From Burkholderiaceae bacterium (GTDB taxonomy: Bacteria; Pseudomonadota; Gammaproteobacteria; Burkholderiales; Burkholderiaceae_C): a DNA stretch of 64,000 nt. The stretch lies in NCBI GenBank assembly GCA_030695205.1, contig JAUYTN010000018.1, positions 62,001 to 126,000 on the forward strand, written 5' to 3'. This document shows positions 57,267 to 64,000 of this stretch, piece by piece. The position numbers and the translations under genes are program-made. Under the pieces are notes generated by a model. It did not search any database. It saw only the letters and a program-made list of their open reading frames with translations, and was not told where the DNA came from. Positions within the stretch are counted from its first letter, which is position 1; the number at the start of each line of letters is the position of its first letter.

Positions 57267-57587
57267 CTATTTGCGTCCGTACGTGCTGTCGTGATCTGGG
57301 GCAACCGTCAACATCCGCATGAATTCGCCATCTCGCAAAGCCGTCGCCCGGCGAGATTGAGTAATGCGCATTGAGTAAATGGCATCTATTCCAAGTGGCG
57401 GTTTAACGCTCGTGATTTTTTCCCACTTCAAACCGTTGTCGCGGTAGACCTGCGCCCATGTCAACTGCCGCACTTTTTTCAACGTGTCGACGGCAGCATG
57501 GCGCTCCGCCTTTTGCAGATTAAAAAGCGTTTCTTGAAATACTGGGTTGTTCAGATCCAAGCGAACCTGCTCGTCATTTGCCCCCAT
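57267..57587 (-). CDS. Putative type II toxin, RelE/ParE-like
   Basis: A 106-residue basic protein with the pattern of RelE/ParE-fold toxins: N-terminal helices (P-V-F-Q-E-T-L-F-N-L-Q-K, L-K-K-V-R-Q-L-T-W), then G-L-K-W-E-K-I, a beta-strand IYSMRITQSRRATALRDGEF and M-R-M-L-T-V-A-P-D-H-D-S-T-Y. The strand with S-x-x-x-R-x-x-x-x-R and the D-H-D-x-x-Y end are common in the fold. It overlaps the upstream antitoxin gene by one base (TGATG on the minus strand), which is the usual antitoxin-toxin order. The family is inferred from layout, not from a certain match. Confidence 0.6.
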   Translation of the reverse strand: MGANDEQVRLDLNNPVFQETLFNLQKAERHAAVDTLKKVRQLTWAQVYRDNGLKWEKITSVKPPLGIDAIYSMRITQSRRATALRDGEFMRMLTVAPDHDSTYGRK

Positions 57588-57871
57588 CAGCGCCCCGCAA
57601 TAGACAAAAGCTCATTCAACTGCGCCTCGGTGTCAATGTCTTGAGCGGGATGACTCGCTGACCAGGTCATGGCACGCTGTAAATCGGCAGCAGCCTGAGA
57701 TTCGTGCAACCAACGCTCGTTGTCGGGGATCACCGTTGCCGTACGCACCAGCCAGACACCAGGCTCTTGCTCTTGCACCAAAACCTGGCGCCCAGCAAAC
57801 TGCTTACCCAACGAAATTTGGCCGTTACTGCCAACAACCTTGACAGCGTAATGAGGGCTAAGTGTGGTCAT
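57587..57871 (-). CDS. Putative antitoxin, AbrB/MazE-like
   Basis: A 94-residue protein whose first 45 residues form short strands like an AbrB/SpoVT DNA-binding domain (K-V-V-G-S-N-G-Q-I-S-L-G, G-R-Q-V-L-V-Q-E-Q-E-P-G-V-W-L-V). The acidic, helical C-terminus (N-E-R-W-L-H-E and D-I-D-T-E-A-Q-L-N-E-L-L) could wrap the toxin. With the 106-residue gene directly behind, a type II toxin-antitoxin module is the best reading. It probably represses its own promoter, which lies at about 57875-57950. Confidence 0.6.
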   Translation of the reverse strand: MTTLSPHYAVKVVGSNGQISLGKQFAGRQVLVQEQEPGVWLVRTATVIPDNERWLHESQAAADLQRAMTWSASHPAQDIDTEAQLNELLSIAGR

Positions 57872-58012
57872 AGCTACTTTCGTGCAATAGTGCGTTGGTG
57901 CCAGCTTGAAGTTTCGTCAACAAGTGCATGGGTGTCAAGGTGCGCGACCCGACAAGCCGCCCAGCGCACCGTGCGGGATGCCCTTGAGCAACCTCCCCCC
58001 TACTCATGGCAC

Positions 58013-58852
58013 CTAACTTTCATGATCCTGGTGATGCGCACTCTGCATCTCGTCGACGATGAGCACATCCAGATCAGGGCCTTGTTGGGTCAGCGTGTTG
58101 CGGTACACCGCGATGGACTGAGTCAGTTCCGCTTGTGTGAATACCGAGCTGGGCTCCTGGGTTTTGCCGGAGCCTGCCGTGCCTTGCACCCGGATGATGC
58201 GGCTGGGGGCGTGGATGCGTGGCACCCAGGCCGCCAGGCCACCCGACAGGTGTTGGGTCCACGATTGCAGGTGACCAGCCAGGGCGGCCACGTCCACCTT
58301 GCACTGCAAGCGGTCCAACAGGAAGGCGCACGCCCGTTCGCGGATGGCTTGGGGCTGCCCAGACCCCAGGCGGCTGAGGATGGCTTTGGCCAAAGCCTGG
58401 CAGTCCGAGGCATCCAGCAGCCTGTCCCTGGGAAACCCAATGGTGGCGGCCTCGGTGCCCACGGTGATGTCGGGCAGCGCCAGAAAATGCATGAGGCGGA
58501 TGTCCAGTCCAGCCGACCGCAGCCGATGCTGGATACCGCCGAACTGCCACTTGATCTGGATGGAGACGTTGTGGGTGTCGTTGCCGTAGCGTTTGAAAAG
58601 ACCCTCGGGGGTGAATTGCCACTCACCCGCCTTGATCTCCAGCAGGGCCACATCACCGCTTTGGTTGACCACCACCACATCGATTTCGCCATGGCTGTCA
58701 CCCGTGGGGCTGGCCTGGGCCCAGTCCACGCTGTGAAACAGATCGAAAGTGTCCGGCAAGTCGGCGGCGAGTTGGCGCAGCACTTCGACTTCGACGTGCT
58801 GGCCCGATGACATCACCTTGATGGTGTGCAACGGTGGGGTGACTTTGGCCAT
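58013..58852 (-). pseudogene. Remnant of a NERD-domain helicase/ATPase
   Basis: A 279-residue open frame that looks like a decayed longer gene. The N-terminal NERD nuclease-like domain (about 20-130) keeps its motif G-E-I-D-V-V-V-V and L-L-E-I-K-A-G-E-W. Walker A is intact (GTAGSGKTQ, about 222-230), but 25 residues later the frame runs straight into the Walker B region LDVLIVDEMQ and stops after nine unrelated residues. A helicase of this family needs several hundred more residues, so an internal deletion and a 3' truncation are likely. Full-length relatives are defence or repair ATPases; this copy should not work as a helicase, though the nuclease half may fold. Confidence 0.75.
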
Positions 58853-58941
58853 GTTGTATTGACTCCCTTTGACAGCAGCAAGGCTACCGCAGCGGGCGGC
58901 GGCATCTTTGGAATGCAGTGCTGCTCAACCCTGCGCCTGGT

Positions 58942-60534
58942 TCAGGGGTAAGTGACAGCCCCGGATTCACTCAATGTGACGCGCCCGTCTGACAACAAGC
59001 TGCCCAGGATTTCTGAAATCAGCGGATCACCTTCTGGCACATCGAGCAAGGATTTCAGGGCACCCAGCAAGCGGGCTTTCTTGGCGGGCTTGTTGGCGGA
59101 TTTCTGCATGCTGGCCCACACCAATGCCGTGCGCTGGGCCAACGTCATTTCAGCGGTCTTCTGCTTCTTGGACTTTTTGACCTTTGGGGCGTCTTGTGTG
59201 GCTGGGCTGGTTTTCTTGGTGGTGGGGGTGGGAGAGTCTGATGGCTTTGCGGCCTTGGCTGCCTTTGGTCCCTTGGGTGCAACAGGGGCCTTAGTGGCTT
59301 TGGGGTTTGTTGTGGTGGCGGCAGTGGTGGTTGCTGTGGCGGTGCCGGAGTGGACTGCCGGGGATACGAACGCTGTGGGTGGTTTGGGTTGGGGCTTTTG
59401 CTCGGCCTTTACTTTTGCTTTTGCTTTTTCCTTGGTCTTTTCGGGCGGAGCTTTCGGTGTTGCTATTGGGGCGGTTGTTGCTGCCACAGGCATCGCATGC
59501 GTGGCGGTCTGTTTCGCTGAGCCACCCTTGGCACCTGGCGCAGCGACTTGAGAGGTGGCCGTCGACTTCTTGTCCGGCACAGGCAGAGTGGATACAACGG
59601 TGGCCCACGACTTGGCGGCTTTCTTGGCTGCTGGTTTCTGGGTGGCATTTGTGACTGCTGTCCCAGACATCGCCTCTGAGGCGGTTGGTGGCTTGACTTC
59701 GGTCGGTGGCGCAGCCACTGCCTTCTTTGTCGTTGCCCCTACAGACTCCGGTGAAAGTGACGGCAAAGGTGCTGCAGTTTGTGCTGCTGGCACGGCCTTA
59801 GCCGACTTTGCAGCGGTGGATCTTTTCGCCGGGGGCTTGGGACTGGCAAAGCTGACCTGCTGGGCGGCGAACCCGAGGTCGACCGCGTGATCGAGCATGG
59901 GTCCGTACCCCTTGTCGTTGGAAATCACCACGATGGGGGCATCCGGGCTGCGCGAGGCGATGTACCCCATGTAAAACGACAAGTGGAAGTCCAAGGCGTT
60001 TTTGCCGGGGCGGGTGATGGGAATCAGCGTGGCGCGTTGGCCGAATGACGCGAAGTGGGTTTCCACCTTCTTTTGTTTTTGACCATGGAATACCCAGATG
60101 TCCGTGGCACCGGGGACCAATTCGCGAATGTCGCCCTCCTTGGGTTGGACGTTTTCCCAGTCGATGAGCACGTGGACGGGGGCGGGTGGTACGGCGCCTT
60201 TGCCTGCCGGGATCATGGAGTTGACCGGTGGGTACTTGGTCGCGTTTTTAACGAGCTTTCGACTCACGGCGTATTCCAGATCAAGTTGGCTGTGATCGGC
60301 CAACTGAAGCAGGTAGAGCAGGATGTCCGCCGCCTCTTCGCCGATGTGCTGCTGGGTCATGGCGTCGTGGTGCGCCACCTGCGACTGCTCCGGGGTCATC
60401 CACTGAAAAATCTCTTGCAGCTCAGCGGCCTCCACCATCAGCGCCATGGCCAGGTTCTTGGGGGTGTGAAACGGCTCCCAGTTGCGCTCGGCGGCAAATC
60501 GGCGCAGCGTCTGCTGCAGTGCTTGAATGTCCAT
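58942..60534 (-). CDS. MazG-like pyrophosphohydrolase fused to a PIN-like domain and basic tail
   Basis: A 530-residue protein made of parts usually encoded separately. Residues 1-105 form a MazG-like NTP pyrophosphohydrolase (T-P-K-N-L-A-M-A-L-M-V-E-A-A-E-L-Q-E-I-F-Q-W; metal E-x-x-D in GEEAADILLYLLQ). Residues 118-235 form a PIN-like nuclease fold with acidic residues in HVLIDWENVQP, KNALDFHLSFYMGYI and VVISNDKGYGPM. Residues 240-455 are an Ala/Pro/Lys-rich, histone-H1-like linker. Residues 460-530 form a small helical domain (MTLAQRTALVWASMQKSANK, ending V-T-Y-P). The ATG giving MDIQALQQTL is preferred. Cleansing of odd nucleotides plus RNA cleavage suggests a stress or defence role, which is inference. 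Confidence 0.85.
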   Translation of the reverse strand: MDIQALQQTLRRFAAERNWEPFHTPKNLAMALMVEAAELQEIFQWMTPEQSQVAHHDAMTQQHIGEEAADILLYLLQLADHSQLDLEYAVSRKLVKNATKYPPVNSMIPAGKGAVPPAPVHVLIDWENVQPKEGDIRELVPGATDIWVFHGQKQKKVETHFASFGQRATLIPITRPGKNALDFHLSFYMGYIASRSPDAPIVVISNDKGYGPMLDHAVDLGFAAQQVSFASPKPPAKRSTAAKSAKAVPAAQTAAPLPSLSPESVGATTKKAVAAPPTEVKPPTASEAMSGTAVTNATQKPAAKKAAKSWATVVSTLPVPDKKSTATSQVAAPGAKGGSAKQTATHAMPVAATTAPIATPKAPPEKTKEKAKAKVKAEQKPQPKPPTAFVSPAVHSGTATATTTAATTTNPKATKAPVAPKGPKAAKAAKPSDSPTPTTKKTSPATQDAPKVKKSKKQKTAEMTLAQRTALVWASMQKSANKPAKKARLLGALKSLLDVPEGDPLISEILGSLLSDGRVTLSESGAVTYP

Positions 60535-60676
60535 GCGGTGACTCCCTGTCTTTGTGGTGGTGTGCTGACTATTCTCCGCCCACCACATCGGCACGTAGTC
60601 CTGACACGAACCTTGTTTTCCTGCCAATCGCCACGAGCTATTCCAGCGTCGTTATTCACCCCTCTTAGGACCTGCC

Positions 60677-61747
60677 ATGCCCAATCTCTTCTCCGAACTG
60701 CAAGTTGGATCGCTCACGCTGCCCAATCGAATCTTGATGGCACCACTGACCCGTACACGCGCAAGCGAAGGGCACCTGGCCAACGCATTGATGGCCGAGC
60801 ACTATGCCCAGCGCGCCAGCGGCGGCCTGCTGATCGCTGAGGCCACCATGGCGATGGAGGGCAACTCGGCATTCTGGAAGGAGCCCGGCATTTTTTCGCC
60901 TGCCTGCGTCGCAGGCTGGAAACTGGTGACCGACGCCGTGCATGCCAAGGGTGGCCGCATCTTTCTGCAGATCTGGCACGGCGGCCGCGCTTGCCACCCC
61001 GCCCTGAATGGTGGCGCACAACCCGTCAGTGCCAGTACCCTGCGCATCACCAACGAAGAAGTACATACGCCCCAGGGCAAACTACCTTACACCGAGCCGC
61101 GCGCGCTGCGTGACGACGAATTGCCCGGCATCGTGGCTGGTTTCCGCCAGGCCGCTGTCTACGCCAAGGAGGCAGGCTTCGATGGCGTCGAAGTGCACGG
61201 TGCCAATGGATACCTGCTCGACCAGTTTCTGCGTGATGGTTCCAACCAACGCGAAGGCGCCTACGGCGGCAGCCGCGAGAACCGTGCGCGCCTCCTGTTC
61301 GAAGTCATCACCGCTGTCAGCGAGGTGTGGGGCAGTGACCGCGTCGGCCTGCGCCTGTCGCCAATCAACAGCTACAACGACATGCGCGACAGCGATCCGG
61401 TCGGCCTCGTCACCTGGCTGGCAGAACGCCTCAACGACTTCAACCTCGCTTATCTGCACCTGATGCGCGCCGACTTCTTCCAGCAGCAGACTGGCGATGT
61501 CATGACGCCCGTGCGCGCTGTCTACAAGGGCGTGTTAATCGGCAACATGGGCTATACGCCAGACGAAGCCGACGAAGCCATCAGCAGTGGCAAGCTCGAC
61601 GCCGTCGCATTCGGCACAGCCTTCCTCGCCAACCCAGACCTGCCTGCCCGCATCCAGGCCAAGGCGCCACTCAACGCCCCCAATCCCGCCACCTTCTACA
61701 CCCCTGGTCCGGAGGGTTACACCGACTACCCCACGCTAGGCGCGTAA
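60677..61747 (+). CDS. Old yellow enzyme family ene-reductase (NemA-like)
   Basis: A 356-residue FMN-dependent NADPH reductase with a TIM barrel. FMN and substrate residues are visible: A-P-L-T-R-T-R (about 22-28), I-W-H-G-G-R, the H-G-A-N pair in VEVHGANGYLLDQFLRDGSN (about 176-195), R-L-S-P and G-N-M-G (about 290). It reduces activated alkenes, maleimides or nitro compounds. The gene is divergent from the MazG-PIN gene and converges with the sugar dehydrogenase gene. No dedicated repressor (NemR type) lies beside it. Confidence 0.92.
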   Translation: MPNLFSELQVGSLTLPNRILMAPLTRTRASEGHLANALMAEHYAQRASGGLLIAEATMAMEGNSAFWKEPGIFSPACVAGWKLVTDAVHAKGGRIFLQIWHGGRACHPALNGGAQPVSASTLRITNEEVHTPQGKLPYTEPRALRDDELPGIVAGFRQAAVYAKEAGFDGVEVHGANGYLLDQFLRDGSNQREGAYGGSRENRARLLFEVITAVSEVWGSDRVGLRLSPINSYNDMRDSDPVGLVTWLAERLNDFNLAYLHLMRADFFQQQTGDVMTPVRAVYKGVLIGNMGYTPDEADEAISSGKLDAVAFGTAFLANPDLPARIQAKAPLNAPNPATFYTPGPEGYTDYPTLGA

Positions 61748-61769
61748 AACCGCGGTCAGCCGACTTCTG

Positions 61770-62876
61770 TCATGGTGATGCCGGCACCACACGCAGCACC
61801 CGACCGTTCGGGCTGTCGGTGAGCAGGTAGATTGCGCCATCCGGCCCGGCTCGCACATCGCGGATGCGTTCACCGATCTCCTGAAACAAGACCTCCTGCT
61901 GCCCGGGAACACCCTTGACCAGGGGCACGCGCCGCACGCTGCGTTCTGCCAGCGCCGCGACAAACAAGCTGCCACGCCATGCGGGAAACAACGCACCGTC
62001 GTACCAGGCCAATCCGGCCGGTGCGATGGATGGCGTCCATTCCAACAGTGGCGGCTGGATGCCGGGCAGGCTGCGGTAGGGCGTGATTCGGGCGTAGGTG
62101 TAGTCAATGCCGCCGGTGGTGATGGGCCAGCCGTAGTTGGCGCCTGGCTCAATACGGTTGAGTTCATCGCCACCCCGCGCACCGTGCTCGTGGGCATATG
62201 GCACACCATTCACAACCACAATGCCCTGCGGATTGCGGTGCCCGAAGGTGTAGATTTCAGCCAAGGCGTCCTTGCGGGTCACGAACGGGTTGTCAGTCGG
62301 CACGCTGCCATCCGATTGGACGCGCATGAACTTGCCCAGGTGGGTGTGCAGCCGCTGCGCATCGGTGCGCTCCAGGTTGCCGTCTCCCATGCCGAACAGC
62401 AAGGTTCCATCTGCCAACCATGCCATGCGGCCACCGAAATGCTGGGTGTCGGTCTTGGCGGGCTGGGACGTGAAAATGGTTTGCACCGCCTGCAATTGAC
62501 GGCCATCGAAGCGGGCACTCACCACACGCAAGTGGTTGGCCTCTGGGCTGCCGTGCGCAAACGACAGCATCAGCCGACCAGTTTGCGCGAAATCCGGGGC
62601 CAGCAACACGTCAAACAGACCGGCTTGTCCGCGTGCCAGCACCGGCGGCACACCGGCCACGGGCTCAGCACGCAACTGCAGTTGGCCGTTGGCACCGGGT
62701 TCGATCAGGCGCAGTTGACCGATGCGTTCAGTCACCAGCATTCGGCCGCCTGGCAGGAAGGCGATCGACCAGGGGTGAACCAATCCCGTGGCCACCGCCT
62801 CAACCCGGTAGCCTCCCGCCTGGGCTGCTGTGGCCATGGCCAGCAGACCGAACAGAAGTGCGAGCACGTATTTCAT
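61770..62876 (-). CDS. PQQ-dependent sugar dehydrogenase family protein
   Basis: A 368-residue periplasmic protein of the soluble glucose/sorbosone dehydrogenase family (YliI-like beta-propeller). A signal peptide (MKYVLALLFGLLAMATAAQA) is followed by V-A-T-G-L-V-H-P-W-S-I-A-F-L-P-G-G, R-M-A-W-L-A-D-G-T-L-L-F, FGHRNPQGIVVVNGVPYAHEHGARGGDEL and N-Y-G-W-P-I. The catalytic His and PQQ-binding Arg positions are typical (G-H-R-N-P-Q-G). It would oxidise aldoses with PQQ. The start codon lies in a palindrome that also contains the start of the divergent gene. Confidence 0.9.
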   Translation of the reverse strand: MKYVLALLFGLLAMATAAQAGGYRVEAVATGLVHPWSIAFLPGGRMLVTERIGQLRLIEPGANGQLQLRAEPVAGVPPVLARGQAGLFDVLLAPDFAQTGRLMLSFAHGSPEANHLRVVSARFDGRQLQAVQTIFTSQPAKTDTQHFGGRMAWLADGTLLFGMGDGNLERTDAQRLHTHLGKFMRVQSDGSVPTDNPFVTRKDALAEIYTFGHRNPQGIVVVNGVPYAHEHGARGGDELNRIEPGANYGWPITTGGIDYTYARITPYRSLPGIQPPLLEWTPSIAPAGLAWYDGALFPAWRGSLFVAALAERSVRRVPLVKGVPGQQEVLFQEIGERIRDVRAGPDGAIYLLTDSPNGRVLRVVPASP

Positions 62877-62889
62877 AATGACCATTATG
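62874..62889. promoter_or_regulatory. Palindrome containing two divergent start codons
   Basis: CATAATG-AC-CATTATG: 7-bp arms around two bases. The left arm holds the start codon of the minus-strand dehydrogenase gene (62874-62876 read backward) and the right arm the plus-strand ATG at 62887. Either the transcripts begin upstream inside the opposite gene or they are nearly leaderless. Confidence 0.5.
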
Positions 62890-63426
62890 AGAGCCCGCCC
62901 CGCAAATGATTCCCCCGGCCCTCGTTGGACGAGGCACCTCGCGCCGCTGCTGCTTGCTTGGGTGTTGGCTGCGGCTTGGGGATCGGTGGTCCAAACACAA
63001 TGGAACCTGCAGGCGCTGGTGGGCCTGGGCGTGGACATCCCCGTCGCCGAGCGAGCCCGAATGACCTGGCAAGACCTGATCGGTTTTGCGCCGGTTTATG
63101 GAGGCATCCTGGCCGCAGGCTGGCTGATAGCCCTGCCCGTGGCAGCCTTCCTGGCCCGCCGCTGGCCTGGCGGGCGCTTCGCCCTGTTGGCTGCAGCAGC
63201 TGGGTTGGGCATGGTGGCGGCGGTGCGCACCGTCGATGCGGTGGCACCCCTGCCGGTGTTTATCGATGCCACACGGCACCTGCCTGGCCTATTGGCGATG
63301 ATGGCCGGTGCTGTGATCGCCGGTTTGGTGTACGCCAGGCTCACACAACACCGCGGACAGTACCCTCAACAACAATACCAACAGACGGCAAGTCAACCGG
63401 ACAAGCGCAAGCCACACAAACCATGA
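62887..63426 (+). CDS. Putative inner-membrane protein, unknown function
   Basis: A 179-residue protein with four hydrophobic segments (about 18-36, 65-85, 95-113, 133-153) and a charged tail rich in Gln and Lys. I recognise no family; the layout is like small periplasmic-loop membrane proteins. The ATG at 62887 is 11 bp from the divergent dehydrogenase start, and an in-frame ATG at 62878 would overlap it. No good ribosome-binding site is seen. The stop overlaps the next start (ATGA), so the two small genes are coupled. Confidence 0.65.
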   Translation: MRARPANDSPGPRWTRHLAPLLLAWVLAAAWGSVVQTQWNLQALVGLGVDIPVAERARMTWQDLIGFAPVYGGILAAGWLIALPVAAFLARRWPGGRFALLAAAAGLGMVAAVRTVDAVAPLPVFIDATRHLPGLLAMMAGAVIAGLVYARLTQHRGQYPQQQYQQTASQPDKRKPHKP

Positions 63427-63662
63427 AAACCATTGACGAGATGCTGCACCTGGCTTTGCTGACACCGGATCAGCACAACCAAGTCAGCGCCTGGATCGCG
63501 CAGGCGGATTCGCCTGAAGAAATTCTGAAAATGCCACCCGCTCTGTGGCGGGCAATCGAGCGCGCCAGCGAGGTCATGGGCATAGACGATGACCTGTTGC
63601 GCCCGCCTGCGCTCGACGCCGATGGCGTCCATTGCACAAGCGTGGCACACACAAGGCACTGA
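63423..63662 (+). CDS. Small protein of unknown function
   Basis: A 79-residue acidic protein with a predicted helical first half (IDEMLHLALLTPDQHNQVSA, S-P-E-E-I-L-K-M-P-P-A-L-W-R-A-I-E-R). The start overlaps the preceding membrane-protein stop (ATGA). I recognise no family. Coupling and a normal codon pattern make it likely real. Confidence 0.65.
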   Translation: MKTIDEMLHLALLTPDQHNQVSAWIAQADSPEEILKMPPALWRAIERASEVMGIDDDLLRPPALDADGVHCTSVAHTRH

Positions 63663-63781
63663 ACAAGACGGGGAAAATGAACTGACCATGGGCTCGTTTA
63701 AGGCACATGACCCGGAATGACCGTTGGTCTTTTTGAAAACCAACCTTGATTTATCAAAAATCAGAGCGAACTATTGAATAC

Positions 63782-63857
63782 TGGTGCGGCTGGCGGGGAT
63801 CGAACCCACGACCCTTGGCTTCGGAGGCCAATACTCTATCCACTGAGCTACAGCCGC
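63782..63857 (-). tRNA. tRNA-Arg (anticodon CCG)
   Basis: On the minus strand the sequence folds into a standard cloverleaf: acceptor GCGGCTG/CAGCCGC, D arm with GCTCAGTGGATAGAGT, anticodon stem TTGGC/GCCAA around loop CTCCGAA (anticodon CCG), and T arm with GTGGGTTCGATCCCC. The 3' CCA is encoded. The codon read is CGG, used often in GC-rich genomes. Confidence 0.96.
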
Positions 63858-64000
63858 AACTCCAAAAAACTTCACCGCTCGCCTTGCCACCTGCGAGCGG
63901 GGTTGGAGTTTAACCTGTGTTCAAGTGATGTCCGTGTGCGCGGCAGGGTGAGTGGCTGACAGGCAGCGCTGAAACATCCGCGTCGCGCGGGTGGGCTCGG
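63858..64000. other. Right end, no gene seen
   Basis: The 143 bases after the tRNA gene contain no supported coding sequence or RNA. Any frame that reads through the tRNA is an artefact of the tRNA sequence. Confidence 0.5.

Noticed and set aside
63774..63959. Plus-strand reading frame beginning MNTGAAGGDRTHDPW
   Set aside because: It is the antisense reading of the tRNA-Arg gene; this wording is a well-known artefact in annotations.

Overview
The window is GC-rich chromosomal DNA from a betaproteobacterium of the Burkholderiales, most likely Comamonadaceae (Rhodoferax/Polaromonas/Acidovorax type). I base this on gene content and order: dprA and a LysM gene divergent from def-fmt-azlCD, a DUF1631 protein, a 2.8-kDa-residue-scale cyclic glucan synthase, DUF938, Ala/Lys-tailed PIN proteins, and an AT-rich dispersed repeat. 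No rRNA, CRISPR array, prophage or intact insertion sequence was seen. There is one tRNA, Arg(CCG), at the right end.

Layout. 1-6.1 kb: 3' end of a DUF1631 gene, dprA, a LysM protein, peptide deformylase, Met-tRNA formyltransferase and an AzlCD amino-acid exporter. 6.2-10.8 kb: a polymyxin-type envelope cassette of phosphoethanolamine transferase, response regulator, sensor kinase and PAP2 phosphatase. 10.8-16.7 kb: a stand-alone Hpt protein, a large hybrid kinase (CHASE3-PAS-PAS-HK-REC-REC-Hpt) and an HD-GYP c-di-GMP phosphodiesterase. 16.8-22.5 kb: a two-partner secretion system (TpsB, TpsA) translationally linked to an L,D-transpeptidase. 22.5-35.7 kb: many small envelope or stress proteins (BON, DUF4398, OmpA-like, CbpA-like co-chaperone, two PRC-barrel proteins, CsbD, two 46-49-residue lmo0937-like membrane peptides), a kinase/response-regulator pair, an ice-binding-type lipoprotein, a transglutaminase and a Crp/Fnr regulator. 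35.8-44.5 kb: a giant NdvB/Cgs-type glucan synthase preceded by a tiny membrane protein gene. 44.8-51.7 kb: two more Crp/Fnr regulators, a diguanylate cyclase, DUF883 and glycine-zipper proteins, DUF938 and a PAS-GGDEF-EAL protein. 52-57 kb: a YbbAP-like ABC transporter, DUF456 and an MscS channel. 57-64 kb: a toxin-antitoxin pair beside a decayed NERD-helicase gene, a MazG-PIN fusion, an old yellow enzyme, a PQQ-type sugar dehydrogenase, two small genes and tRNA-Arg.

How it fits together. The theme is envelope remodelling and stress signalling: lipid A modification, periplasmic glucans, adhesin secretion, c-di-GMP turnover and osmotic-stress lipoproteins. Two cross-cutting patterns tie distant genes together. 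First, a 16-bp palindromic motif close to TGTGCG-N4-CGCACA, usually preceded by GTC, lies about 50-140 bp upstream of many of the stress/envelope genes and upstream of two of the three Crp/Fnr genes. It has the TGTG-N8-CACA form of a Crp-family operator, so I infer a local regulon. Second, a 55-60 bp AT-rich repeat with the core ATAGC...AAGCGC...GGCAT-TTTT occurs at least seven times, six times between genes and once in frame inside fmt. The most unusual single gene is the fusion at 58942-60534: a MazG-like NTP pyrophosphohydrolase, a PIN-like nuclease domain, a long basic tail and a small C-terminal domain.
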